From positions 558,001 through 622,000 of the forward strand of contig NZ_CP009630.1 of the NCBI RefSeq assembly GCF_000959445.1: a stretch of 64,000 nucleotides of DNA, read 5' to 3'. Position 1 is the stretch's first letter. The number at the start of each line of letters is the position of its first letter. The notes under the pieces are model-generated. The model searched no databases. It was not told the DNA's origin and saw only the letters and a program-made list of their open reading frames with translations. The stretch is from Burkholderia vietnamiensis LMG 10929. GTDB taxonomy: Bacteria; Pseudomonadota; Gammaproteobacteria; Burkholderiales; Burkholderiaceae. Of this stretch, positions 18,459-30,400 are shown piece after piece. Both the position numbers and the translations under genes were made by a program.

Positions 18459-21400
18459 TCAACCGATGTTCAGCGGCGTACCGACCGACAACTGGTTCGG
18501 ATCGCCCGCGACCGACGGATTGAGCTGCAGGATTTCGGTCAGTGCGCGCGCGTCCTGCTGGTCGCGCGTCAACCCTTGCTGATCGGCGCGCGACACGTGC
18601 GCGGCATCGAGCAGCGACTGCCGATGCCGGTCGGCGATCACCCACAGCGAATCGCCGGCGACGACGATGTACGGCTGCGCGGCGGCCGGCGTCTGCGGCG
18701 TCGTCGGTGTCGTGGGCGGCGCCGCGGGCGCGACGTGCGCGTGCGTGCCCGATGGCGGCAGGGGCGGCACGGCCGGCGCGGAAGGCAGACCAGGCGCGGA
18801 AGGCGCGCTGCCGTGGTGCGTGGTGCCGTTCGACGGCGGCGTGTTGTTGTTGCCGTTGTTACTGCCATTGCCGCTGCTGCTGCCGCCACTGACCGCCGTA
18901 TAAACCCAGTTGCCGACGTAGATCCCGATCGGCGCGAGCAGCAGGATCGTCGGCATCTTGCCGGTGACGCGCTTGGTCAGGTTCGGGAAATGCGTGTCGG
19001 CGCGGGCGAGCGCGAGCAGCGTGGCCGAGCTGAGCGACGCGATCGCCGTCGGCAGGTTGGTGTGGATCGTCGCGGCCGCGCCCACGAACGGCGCGATATA
19101 GCCGCCGGCGATGCTCGCGAGGTCGGACGCGGTGTCGATGAAGCGCACGAAGCGGCTGCGCCGTTCGATGCTCAGGTGGGTGAACGCGCTGGCCTGCACG
19201 AGGCCGGTGTAGGTGAGGCCCAGCACCGCGCCGGTGGTGCCCAGCAGCGGCACCAGCGACGGATCCTGCAGCAGCGTATGCAGCGACATCTCGCCGAGGC
19301 TCGCATAACCCGCGATCGCGGCCGTGCGGCCCACCTTGCCGAGGAAGCGGCGCGGATTGCCGTGGTGCAACTGCTGGATCGACGTGCCGGCCAGCACGCC
19401 CTGCATCTGCTGGATCATGTCGTTCGCGAGCAGCTTCGTGTACTCGACCGTCTTGTCGGCGGACAGCGCGTTGCGGCCGTGCAGTTCGAGCTGCAGGTTG
19501 ATCTTCGCGCGGCCTTCGCCCGCCAGCCGCACCAGCGACGCGCGACGTTGCGCCTCGTCCATCCGGTGCGCCGACAACTGGTTGTTGAGCCCGTTGATGA
19601 AGCGATCGATCACGTGGTTGAACAGCCGCGGATCGCCGCTTTGCAGCGCGCGCAGCGTGTCCTGATGCAGCGCCTGCACGAGCCGGCCGGTCCGCACGCC
19701 GACGAAGGTCGCGTTGGCCGCCTGCTTGTAGTCGGTCGGCGTCAGGCCGATATGGTGGACGGCGATGCCGGCGCCGATCCCGACCAGCCCCGACAGCACG
19801 TTCTTCCAGCTGAGCACCGACCACGAGCGTTCCATCTGCTGCAGGCGCAGCGCATTGAGCTCCGCGAAGGCGGCGAGCGGATCGCCCGGCTTCACGTAGT
19901 CGGCCGCCTGCGCGCTGATCAGGCGGCTCTCGCTGACCGGCAGCGACGCGTCGACCATCAGCGCCGGCCGCCGGACCACTTCGCGCCACGGTTCGAGCCC
20001 CGCCGCGACGGTGCTGCCGTCGACCAGCGTCGTATCCTGCTGCGGCGCGCGCAGCCGGGCGCCGACGTCCTTCAGCCAGGCCTCGTTGAACTTGCGCTCG
20101 CGGGACTTCTCGGACGGCGCGCGGCTCGGGTCGGCGTGCCATGCGTCGGTCGCGAACTTCGCCGTCGCGTAGCGCGCGCGATGCAGCAGGCGCGTCGTGT
20201 TGCCTTCGTACAGGCGCTGGCGCAATTCGGCGATCTGCGCGGGCGTGAGACCCTTTTCGCGGCCGATCCGCTCGATCTCGGCCAGCAGCATCTGGTGCTG
20301 GTCGGCCAGCGTGTCGCGGTCGACGCGCTCGAACACGCGCGTCAGCGCGTCCGTGCCGTGCAGCCGCGCGAGCTTGCTGCGCGGTGCGTCGAGGCCGTCG
20401 GGCTGCGCGTATTCGTCCACGGCGCGCTCGACGAGCCGCTTCGCCAGCGCGGTCGTCAGCTCCTGGTTCGCGATGAAGTCGGCGCCGTGCGTCGCATACG
20501 ACAGGCCGACGTGCACCCATTCGAGCGTGGGGCGATCGAGCAGCGAGTCGAGCAGCTCGAGGTGCCCGGCGCCGGGCACCGGCTCCGGCACCGCGTCCCA
20601 GCCGTGGAACGTGACCATCACGTGCGGCGCGGGTTCACCTTCGTGCTCGGCGGCCCACGATTCGAGCAGCGCGCCGAGGCGTGCGTGATGGTGATAGCCG
20701 TCGTTGGTGCCCGCGAGGTGCCGGTAGTCGGCGGCCGACACGAGCGCGCGCGCGGGCGCCATCTCGAGGCGCAGCAGGAAGCCGGCCTCCGACGCCGCGT
20801 CGAGCCAGCGGTGCAGGTTCTCGCGGGTCAGGTCGTCGAGGTGCATGACCTTGCCGTTTTCGCCGGTGATGGTGCCTTCCCAGTAGTCGATCTTCGCCTT
20901 GCGCTGGTCGCCGATCGACTTCACGTCGCCGACGAATTCCGGGTCGTGCTTCGCGCCGCGCGTCGCGTTCAGCGTGTGCGGATCGATCGGGATCGTCACG
21001 ACCGGCATGACGCCGCCGTGGCGACGCGTCTGCGCGACGAATTCGGCCGGATCGTCGGACAGCCGGTACGCACGGCTCATCGGCACGAGGCGGTTGCGCA
21101 CCGCGTCGCCGGCGCCGAGCACGGCGCGCCGCAGCGCGCGGTCGGTGGCGGCGGCCGTGCTGAGGCCGCGCTGCGCACGCCTGGAGAACGGCACCGGCGC
21201 GTAGCGCGCGCCGCCGCCCGACCAGTCGCGCGCCACGTACAACGGCAGGCCGGTGCCGCGCCATGCGGCGGCATCGGCCATCGTCGCGGGCGGCGGCGTC
21301 GTGGCCGTCGCGTCGGTCAGCTCGAGCGGCGGCAGGCGCGAATCGCGCTCGTGCTTCGCGAGCGCGTCGATCCGCTCGAGGTGCGCGAACAGGTCGGGCA

Positions 21401-24400
21401 CGTTGCCGTCGCCATACAGGCGCTTCCATTCGACCAGCGTCGTGCTGACGAGCGACGGCTGGTACGGGCGCAGCTTGAGCTCCGGATAGGCCGGCTCGGG
21501 CAGCCCCTGGCGCTTCGCGGCCTTGGTCGCGGCCTTGATTTCCTTCTTCAGCGCCTTGCGTGCGCTGCGCGTTTCGCGGGCCGCGTCGCTTGCCCAGTTG
21601 CGCAGCGACGCGAAGGTGCTCGGCGACGTGTCCTTCGCGATCCCGTCCAGATACTCGACGCGCCGGTTCAGCGCGGCAAGGCGCGTGCCGCGCGCGTGGT
21701 CCGCGAGTTCGGCCGGCGTCAGCTCGGTGAGCAGCAGATGGGTGTCGGCGCCGTAAGGCCCCGCGCCGATCGGCGACGATTCGAGCGGCACGCCGGGCGC
21801 GCCCGGATTCTGCCAGTCGTGCCACGTCAGCTTGCCCTTCGCGTCCGGCACCAGCACGCCCTGCGGCGTGTCGAGCCGGTGGGTGAGCGGGTCGCTCGTG
21901 TCGTACACGTAGATGTGATGCTTGCCCGCATCGAGCGCGCCGAACTCGGCCGCACTCAGCAGATGCACCGCATTGTGGCCGCTGAAATCCAGCGCCGCGT
22001 GCTTGCCCGACGGCAGCAGGTTCCGGTCGAACAGCGGCACGCTCGCCGCCGCCGCCCCGGCAGCAGGCAGCGCGGCGCCCGTGCGGGCGCGGCCGAGCAG
22101 CGCCGCGGTGCGGTTGCGCGTCAACAGCGCGACGCGGCGCGGCGCGTTAAGCGTCTTGGTGATGCCGAGCTGGCCGAGGTAGCGCAGCCCGGGCCGCGGC
22201 AGCCTGTCCGGCTTGTCGGCCTTCGGCGGCTTCGGCGCATCGAAGCGATTGCCGACCTGTTCGAGCATGGCCGGATCGATGCTGCTGACCACGAACGACA
22301 CGCCATGCCGGCGCGCCCGCGTGAGCGGCACGCCGTGCGGTTTGCCGTGCGGCCGCACGCGCACCTGCGCGCGGCGCGGATAGGCGTCGCGCAGCGGCCG
22401 CTCGCCGATGCGCGTCTGCGCCAGCGGCGCCTTCTCGTGGTAGTTCCACGAACCGCTCGCGGCATCGTAGGTCGCATGGCCGCGCAGCTCGCCCGTCGTG
22501 CGGTCGATCGCGTAGATGGTGTCGGTCCGGCCGGCCGCGCCGAGCGCCTTGTGCGCGCTGCGATAGTGCTTCGCATCGGCGAGCGCGCCGATCGCATCGA
22601 CGTAGCGGCTGCTCACGCGGCCGCGCCGCGTGAATTCGACGACCTTGCCGTCGCCTGCGTACTCGATCTTCGCCATCCCGCCGAGCGCCTGCAGCTGCTT
22701 GAGCGACACCGGCGACGCATGGAACGCGAAGCCCGCGCGCGCGGCCGCGGCCGGTGCGGGGTCGGCCGCGTCGTGGGCGGGATCGAGCGCGGCCGTGAGC
22801 GATTGCTGCTCGTCGGGCGTGAGCTTGCCGCCGACGAACTTCGGTTGCGCGATGGCGCCGTTCGCATCGATCCGTGCGGTCGCGACCACCTCGGGCACCG
22901 CCGCGGGCGTGATCTTGCCGGCGCGCGTGATCAGCAGCACGGTATCGGTGCCGGTCTGGCGCACGAGCGCGCGCAGCGACGCCGCATCGGCGCCGTCGAC
23001 GCGCTTGAGCGTGCGCATCCCGCGCGCGTCGAGCCACGCGCGCGCACGCGTCATCTCGGCGCTGTCGAGCGCGTTGCGGCCCGACCGGGCGCCGCCGCGC
23101 CGCCCGCCGCCGCGTCCCGTGGCCGGGGCCGCCAGCGTCAGCGGCGCCGGCTCGCCCGCGAGCTCGGCGCGCGCCTGCTCGCCGTACAGCGCGCGATAGG
23201 TCGGCGTGCCGGGCAGCGACGTGCGGATCTCGCCGAACGCGTCGGCGAGCGCATCGAGCGCGGCCGGCTCGCCGCTGGCAAATGCGTGTTCCGCCGCGCG
23301 CGCGAGCGTCGCCGGCAGCTGCACGTGCGCGGCGACGTCGGGGCCGCCCGCCGCGAGGATTTCGGCGCGCACGCGATACGCGTTGAGCTGCGCACGCGCT
23401 TCGGCGAGCAGCAGGCTTTTCACGTACGCGTCGGGGCTGCTGCGGTCGAGGCCGAGCGTGTCGGTGGCGAGGTCGACGCTGTGCTGCGCTTCATGCGCGA
23501 GCGCGAACACCAGCGTGCCGGCGCGGCGCGTGTTGCCGTCGAGCACGATCCTGCGTCGCGCCGCATCGACATACTGACCGCCGCCGGGCGCGCCGAGGTT
23601 CACCTTCCAGCCGTCGGCGCGCGCGAGCCGCAGCTGCGCGCGCAGCGTCGGCGAGCGGCGCGCCAGCGCGTGGGCCTGCATCCTCAGCACGATGCCGCGG
23701 AAGGTCATGACGACGTGCGCGATCGCGCCGCGGCGCGGCGCATACGCGCCGGCCTCGTCGAACGCGGGATGCGCGAGCTTGATGCGGCCGTGCCTGAGCC
23801 CGGCGTGGATCTTCGCGGCGACTTCGTCGATCCGCGCGAGCACGGTGCCGTGCGGATCGCCGTGCGGCAGCACTTCGCCGGGATCGTGCAGCATCACGTC
23901 GCCGTTGCGGCCGAACAGCACCTGGAAGTCGTACAGCAGATGGTGGTCCTGCGTGACGCGACGGATGCGGGCGAGATCCGTCAGGCCGCGGCTCGACACC
24001 ACGGTCGGCAGGCCGATGTCGAACTCGACGTCGACGCTGCTCAACTGCGCGGACGGCTTCAGCACGACGCCCACGCGGTTCACGACCGAGAACGGCCCGT
24101 CGGTGGTGCTGGTCGGCAGCTCGTAGACCTCGCTCAGCGTCTTGAGCCCGCCTTGCTCGAGCTCGACCGCTTCGTACGCATCGGCGAGGCCGTCGATCGA
24201 GCCGTCGCGGTAGACGCCGAGCGCCTGGCCGGCGCCGCCGTCGAACACCGTCTTGTACGCGCCCGAGCCGAGCACCGGCCCGAGGTAATCGGCCGGATCG
24301 ACCGGCCGACCGGGCGCGCCGTCGAGATGGAGCGTGCCGTGCGCGCCGTCGACAGACAGCTCGCCGAGCGACGGCTGGCGATAGCTCGCCGGCACGTAGC

Positions 24401-27400
24401 GGTTCATTGCCGACAGGTCGGTCGGCATGCCGTCCGCGCCGATCGCGTCGGGATGGACGGTGTAGATCGCGCGCTGCCACAGGTTCGCGAGCTGCGCGGC
24501 GCCGCCTTCGTTCGCATGCCGCGCCGCCAGGATCGTCGTGTAGCCGTAATCGGACGGCGGCGCGTTGAGCAGCGTGAACTCGTGCGGACCGACCGGCTGC
24601 CCGTCGGGGCCGAGCAGCGTGCCGTCGCGCAGCGTGTCGGCCGGCACGATCGCGATGCGCTGGCCCATGTCGAGCAGCACGCGGCCGTCGCGCAGCAGCG
24701 CGAGCGTGTCGACCGGCGGCGCTCCGCTCGCGCCGAACGGCGACGCGTCGCGTTCCGCATGCGCCTGCGACCATGCCGCGCGCTGCGCCTGGATCTCGCG
24801 CATCGTCGTCGGCGCGTCGCGCTCGCCATCGCCGTCGTGTGCGGCGCGCGTCTCGGGCGCCGGCATCGCGCGCGCGCGCCGGCCGGGGCCGCGATCGTAC
24901 GCGTCGCCGTAAAACTCCGTGTAGGTCTTGCCGCGCGCGCCCGACACCGGTGCCTCGGCGAACGCGTCGGCGAGCCGTGCGAGCGCGCCGGCGTCGCCGC
25001 GCGCGGCCGGCCATGCGTCGGCTTCCGCCTGCAGCGCGTCGGGCAGCCGCACGTTCGCGGCGATGTCGATGCCGCTCGCCATCCGGATCTCGTAGCGGGC
25101 CTCGAATGCGTTGAGCTGCGCGCGCGCCTCGGCTTCGAGGGCGGTGCGCGTGAAGCGGCCGCGGCCGCTGTAGTCGAGGCCGAGCGTGCCCTCGATCGCG
25201 TCGACCGCATGCTGCGTTTCGTGCGCGAGCACGTAGGTCATCCAGCCGGGGCCGGCCGCTGCGCCGTCGATCGTCACGCGCCGGTGCTTCGTGTCGATCC
25301 GGCTGCCGCCGCCGCGCTTGCCGACGCGCACGCGCCAGCCGTTCGCGTCGAGCATGCGCAGTTGCGCCGCGAGCGTGCCGGAGCGCTGCGCGAGCGCGCT
25401 GACCTCGGCCGGCAGCGGCGCGCCGCCCACCCGCATGCGCACGCGCGTGATCACCGACGGCTTCTGCACGAACGCATCGTCGGCCAGCGGCGTCGGGTCG
25501 CGGGCCGGATCGAGCGCCGAATCGAGCGCGTCGACGCCGTGCTGCTCGATCCAGCGGTGAATGCCTTTCTCGATCTCAAACAGGCGCGACAGCGACAGCG
25601 TGTGCGCCGCGTAGGTGTTCAGGATCGGGCCGGGATCGCAGACCAGAAAATCGCCCGAGCGCGTGAAGATGCCTTGCAGGTCGAAGCCGACCTCGTGTTG
25701 CTCGAGCACCTCGCGCGTCTTCAACACGTTCTGGATGGCCGCGCGCGCCACCGCGGGCGGCAGGCGGCCGCTCGCGAATTCGTCGCTGTGGAACACGCCG
25801 AGCGGGAGCGACAGCGCGGAGACGCGGTCGCCGAGCGCGCGGAACGGGCCGTCCAGCCGAACGGTGCGGATGCCCCACTGTTCCAGCTGTGCGAGCGCGC
25901 GTTGCTCGTCGCGCACGAGCTGCTCGTCGGCGGCGCGCTGCGCTTCGGGCGTCAGCGGTTCCTGCGGTGCGCCGGGCGGCTTCGGGCTGCGGTCGACGGT
26001 GGCGAGCGCGGCGTCGTCGCCGAGTGCGAACGCCGTCTTGCGCGCGCCGGCGCCGAGCAGTTCGCCGACGTTGCCGTCGATGTCGATCCGGCTGGCCGGA
26101 TCGCCGGCCAGATGCACGCCGTCGGCGTCGGCCGCGAGTTCGCCGAGCGCGTGCGGCGCGGCGGGCGCGGGGTCGAAGCGGTGGAACATGCGCGTGTCGT
26201 GCACCGTCGCGTCGGCGCCGACCGCATGCTCGGGCGGCGCGTAGACGGCGCGCTGCCACACGTTCGCGAGCCGCGCGGCCGCTTCGTAGCCGCCTTGCCC
26301 GGCGGACAGCACGATCGTGTCCGCCTGCCTGAGCGTGGGCCACGGCGCCATCGCGAGCGCGTATTCGTGCGCGCTCACCGGCTTGCCGTCGACGAGCAGC
26401 GTGCCGTCGGGCAGCGTGTCCGCATGCAGCACCAGCACGTCGCCGTCGGCGAACGTCGACATGTGGCCGTCGCGGCGCGCCTGCAACGTGGCGGCATCGG
26501 GCGCCGGGCGCTCGCCGAACGGCGACTCGAGCACGGCGTGCGCGTAGCTCCACGCGGTGCGCGCGTCGAGCTGCTGCCGGCCGGCCGGCGCGGTGCCGTC
26601 CTGGCCGTCGGCGGGCTGCATCCGCGGCGCGGGCATCCGGCGCGGGACGCCGCCGCGGCGCTTCTGGCGCGCCCACACGTCGTCGTAGAACTCGCGGTAG
26701 GTCTGCGCGTCGCGAGCGGCCACCGGCGCATCGGCGAAGTTTTCGGCGAGCCGCGCGACCGTGCCCGTGTAATCGCTCGTCGGCCCGTGCCAGTCGACGC
26801 CTTCGCGCGCGATCGCATCGGGCAGCTGCGCGTGTTCGGCGATGTCGACGCCGGTCGACAGCGCGATCTCGTAGCGCGCCTCGAACGCGTTGATCTGCGC
26901 GCGCGCCTCCGCTTCGAGCGCCTTGCGCGTGAAGCGGCTGCGGCTGCCGTAGTCGAGGTCTAGCGCGCCGGCCATCGCCTCGACCGCCTGGCGTGCCTCG
27001 CTCGCGAGTGTGTAGGTGATGCTGCCCGGCTCCTGAAGCGCGCCGTCGATCGTCATCACGCGCTTGCGCACATCGATGTGGCTGCCGCCGCCGCGCTTGC
27101 CGACCTTCACGCGCCAGCCGCCGTCGCTCAGCATGCGCAGCTGCGTGACGAGCGTCGCCGACTGCGAGGCGAGCGCCAGCACGGTGTCGGGCACCGGCGC
27201 ACCGCCGAAACGCATCTGCATCCGCGTGAACCAGCCGGGGCCGGACGCGGCCGCTTCGGGCGGCGCGGCTTCGCTGATCTCCGGATGCGCGGCCACCAGG
27301 TCGGCATCGTAGGCGAGGGCGACGTCGTGGTGTGACACGGGCCGCGCGGCGCCGCCGCCTGCGCGCTCGCGCGGCGGCGCGGTCTCGCCGTGTGCCGGCG

Positions 27401-30400
27401 CACGCTCGGGCGCTGCGCTGCGCTCGGACTTGACCAGCACCAGCACGCGGTTCGGCGCGCTGAAGCGGCCGTCGAGCGCCTTCAGCGGCCGCGGCGTCGC
27501 GGCGGGACGCGGCAGCGCCGGCTCGTTCGGCCCGCGCTTGCCGGCGAGCACGATCACCGGCGCGTCGCCTGGCGCGCGGGCGGGCGACGTGTGCGGTGCC
27601 GCTTCGGCGTCGCCCGCGAGCGCGACGCCGTCGGGCGCCGGATCGAAACGCAGCGTGCGCGCGTCGGCGCGCAGCTGACCGTCGGCGTCGAGCGCCTCGG
27701 GCGTCGCCGCATAGACGGGCTTGTCCCAGCGGTTCGCAAGCTCGGGTGCGAGTTGCGCGTCGTGCTCGCCGGCGATCACGACGATCGGTTCGTCGAGCTT
27801 CGGCGTGCGCGCGGCGGCGGGCGACGCGCTATGCGGCGCGTCGCCGTCGCGCACGATGTAGAGCGTGCGGCCGCCGACCGCGAGCGGTTCCGCGCTCGGT
27901 CCGCGCGGCACCGAGATGCCGGCCGGATCGGCCGTCGCCGCGCGCGCGGCGGGCTTCGCGCCGGTCAGGTCGACGACCCGGACGTCGATACGCGGGCGTG
28001 CCGCGGCAGGCGTCGTGCGCGCGCCCGCGCCGGGCGACGCGTCGGCGTCGAGCGGCCGGTAGCGCAGCGCCTGGGCGTCGGCGCTGCGCCGGTCGAGGTT
28101 CGCGTCGGTCGCGCGCTCGGCCGCGGCCTCGTCGCGCTGCGCGTCGACGCGCGCGCGTTCCTGGCTCGTGCGCCGCGTGCTGCGCGCGTCGTTCGCGGCG
28201 CTGGCCGTCTCGCCTTGCTCGGCCGCTTGCGCGAGGCTGCGCGGCGCCTGTTCGTCGCGGGCGGCCGCGTATTCGTCGCGCGCCTGCTGCAGCGTGCGGT
28301 CGAGCAGTTCGAGCGGTGTTCTCGCCACGACCTTCGGCGTCGTGCTCATGCCGCCGCCGTCGCCGAACGACAGCCGCTCGCCGGTGTCGGTCACCGAGTC
28401 GATCCGCGTGCCGTTGGTCCAGCTCTTGTCGGAGGCGGAGACGACCGACAGCTTGCCGTCTTCGCCGAGCACGACGAATTTGCCCGCGGGCAACGCGTTG
28501 CGCGACGTGCGGTCGAGCACGCGAATCGGCTGGTCTTCGTAGGTCAGGATCTTGTCGCCGACGCGCAGCGTGCCGTCCGGCGACACGGTGACGGCCTCGC
28601 CGTCGAGCGTCACGCGCGTGCGGCCGGCCGCGAGCGACGCGTCGTCGCCCTTGTTGAGGATCCGGCCGATCGTCAGACTGTCCACGCTGACGGTCTTGCC
28701 GTCCGCACCGCGGATCGGTATCGGCCTGCCGGTGCCCGTGCGCACCGACGTGACCACGCGCTCCTTGAGGCCGCCCGCGGCCATCAGCGCGACGTTCGTC
28801 AGCCCCGACTTGAGCTCCTCGCCGGCGGCCTTCTTGTCGCCGGTGACGAAGTAGTCGTAGCCGGCTTCGCCGAACGCCTCGAAGCCGGCGCCCAGACCGG
28901 TCACGACCGCGGTGGCCTTCGTGCCGCCGGCGAGCACCGACGCGACTTTCGGCGTGCGCGTGAGCGCCGTCACGGTGCGCGTGAACAGCTTGGCGCCGGC
29001 CAGCTTCGCGGCGCCCGCGGCGCCCATCGGCACGAGATTGATGAAGTCCATCCGCGCACCCGCGTCAGTGAACGGATTGATGCTGCGGCCGTGGTCGGCG
29101 CGGTTGGCCAGATCGAGCCCGGCGCTCGTCACCGTCGCGCCGATCGCGGTGTACATCATCCCCGCGCCGAGCAGGTTCAGCGGCACGCCGACGACCGCGC
29201 CGACGACGGTGCCGTCGAGCAGCGTGCCGAGGCCTTCGAGCGCCATCCCGCCGACCATCATGCCGATGTTCAGGCCGGTGCTGGTCAGCGTGTTCATGAA
29301 GCTGTCGAAGCCGCTCTCGTGGTGCGCGGCCTTCGAGACGAGCTGCAGCGTGCCGTCCGCGTTGTGGCCGGTGGCGATGTCGACGGTGCCGTCCTTCGAC
29401 AGCTCGTTGTTGTCGATGTAGTCGTTGATGTCGTCGTAGGTGCTTGCCGTCTCGTCGACGTACTGCGTGTCGCCCTTGCCGCTGACCTTGAACAGCGCGC
29501 TGGTGGTCATGCCGGCATCCTTCGCCGCATACACCATCGGCAGCACGCTGACCTGCGTCGTCGCGCCGCCGCCGACTTTCAGCAGCTGGTCGCGCACGCT
29601 GTCGATCGTCGACAGCTTGTCCTTGTTGGTGAAATGCGTCTGCGTGTCGGTCGCGATGGACGTGTTCGACGACGCGTCGCCGCCGACGTCCGGCGCCATG
29701 CCGAGCGCGACGCCGATCAGATTGCGCTGCTGCGTGTCGCTCAGCTTGCCGAAGTCGATGGTCGCGCCTTTGCCGGTGCTCGCGCTCGCCGCGTCGAGCA
29801 GCGTGTTCGACAACTCGCTGCGGTGTGCCTCGTAGAAATCGTGCTGCGCGCTCTGGTAGTCCTTGTACGCGTCGGAATTCGGATCGGCATAGCGCAGCCG
29901 CTCTTCGAGTCCCGCGTCGAACTGGTCCAGCAGCACCTGCTGGTGGGCCGACTCGCTCAGCAACTGCAGCCGCTGCACGGTGTTGTCGGCGTTCTGCGCA
30001 TCCTTCTTCGCCTGATCGAGCTGGGTCTGGTTCGGGTTCGGCAGCGGCGGCGTATACGCGGGCAGGATGTCGCCGTCGGCGAGCTGCCGGAAGCGCGTCG
30101 GCGCCGGATGCGAGGCCTGCCAGTCGTCGTATTGCTGCTGGATCGTCGCGAGCGTCGCGTGCTTCTGCGCTTGCTGGTTGCGCGCTTCGGTGAGCGCCGC
30201 GCCGGTCGCACGCTCGTTGACCAGATTCGACAGCCGGTTGCCGGCGGCGCGGATGGCGCCCGCGGTGACGCGCAGGCGTTTCGCGTCGAGCAGCGTCGGG
30301 CCGGACGGCGTGGCCGGGTTCGCCGCCGCATCCGCCGGCGCGAACGACAGCGGGCCGTTCAGCAACGGCGACGTGTTCCACAACGGCTGGCTGCCGTTCG

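Noticed and set aside
18576..26963. A long plus-strand open frame (nearly 2,800 codons) opposite the giant gene
   Set aside because: It is Arg/Ala/Gly-rich with no domain, as expected for the antisense of a high-GC coding strand; the minus-strand frame has domains, an RBS and an operon context.
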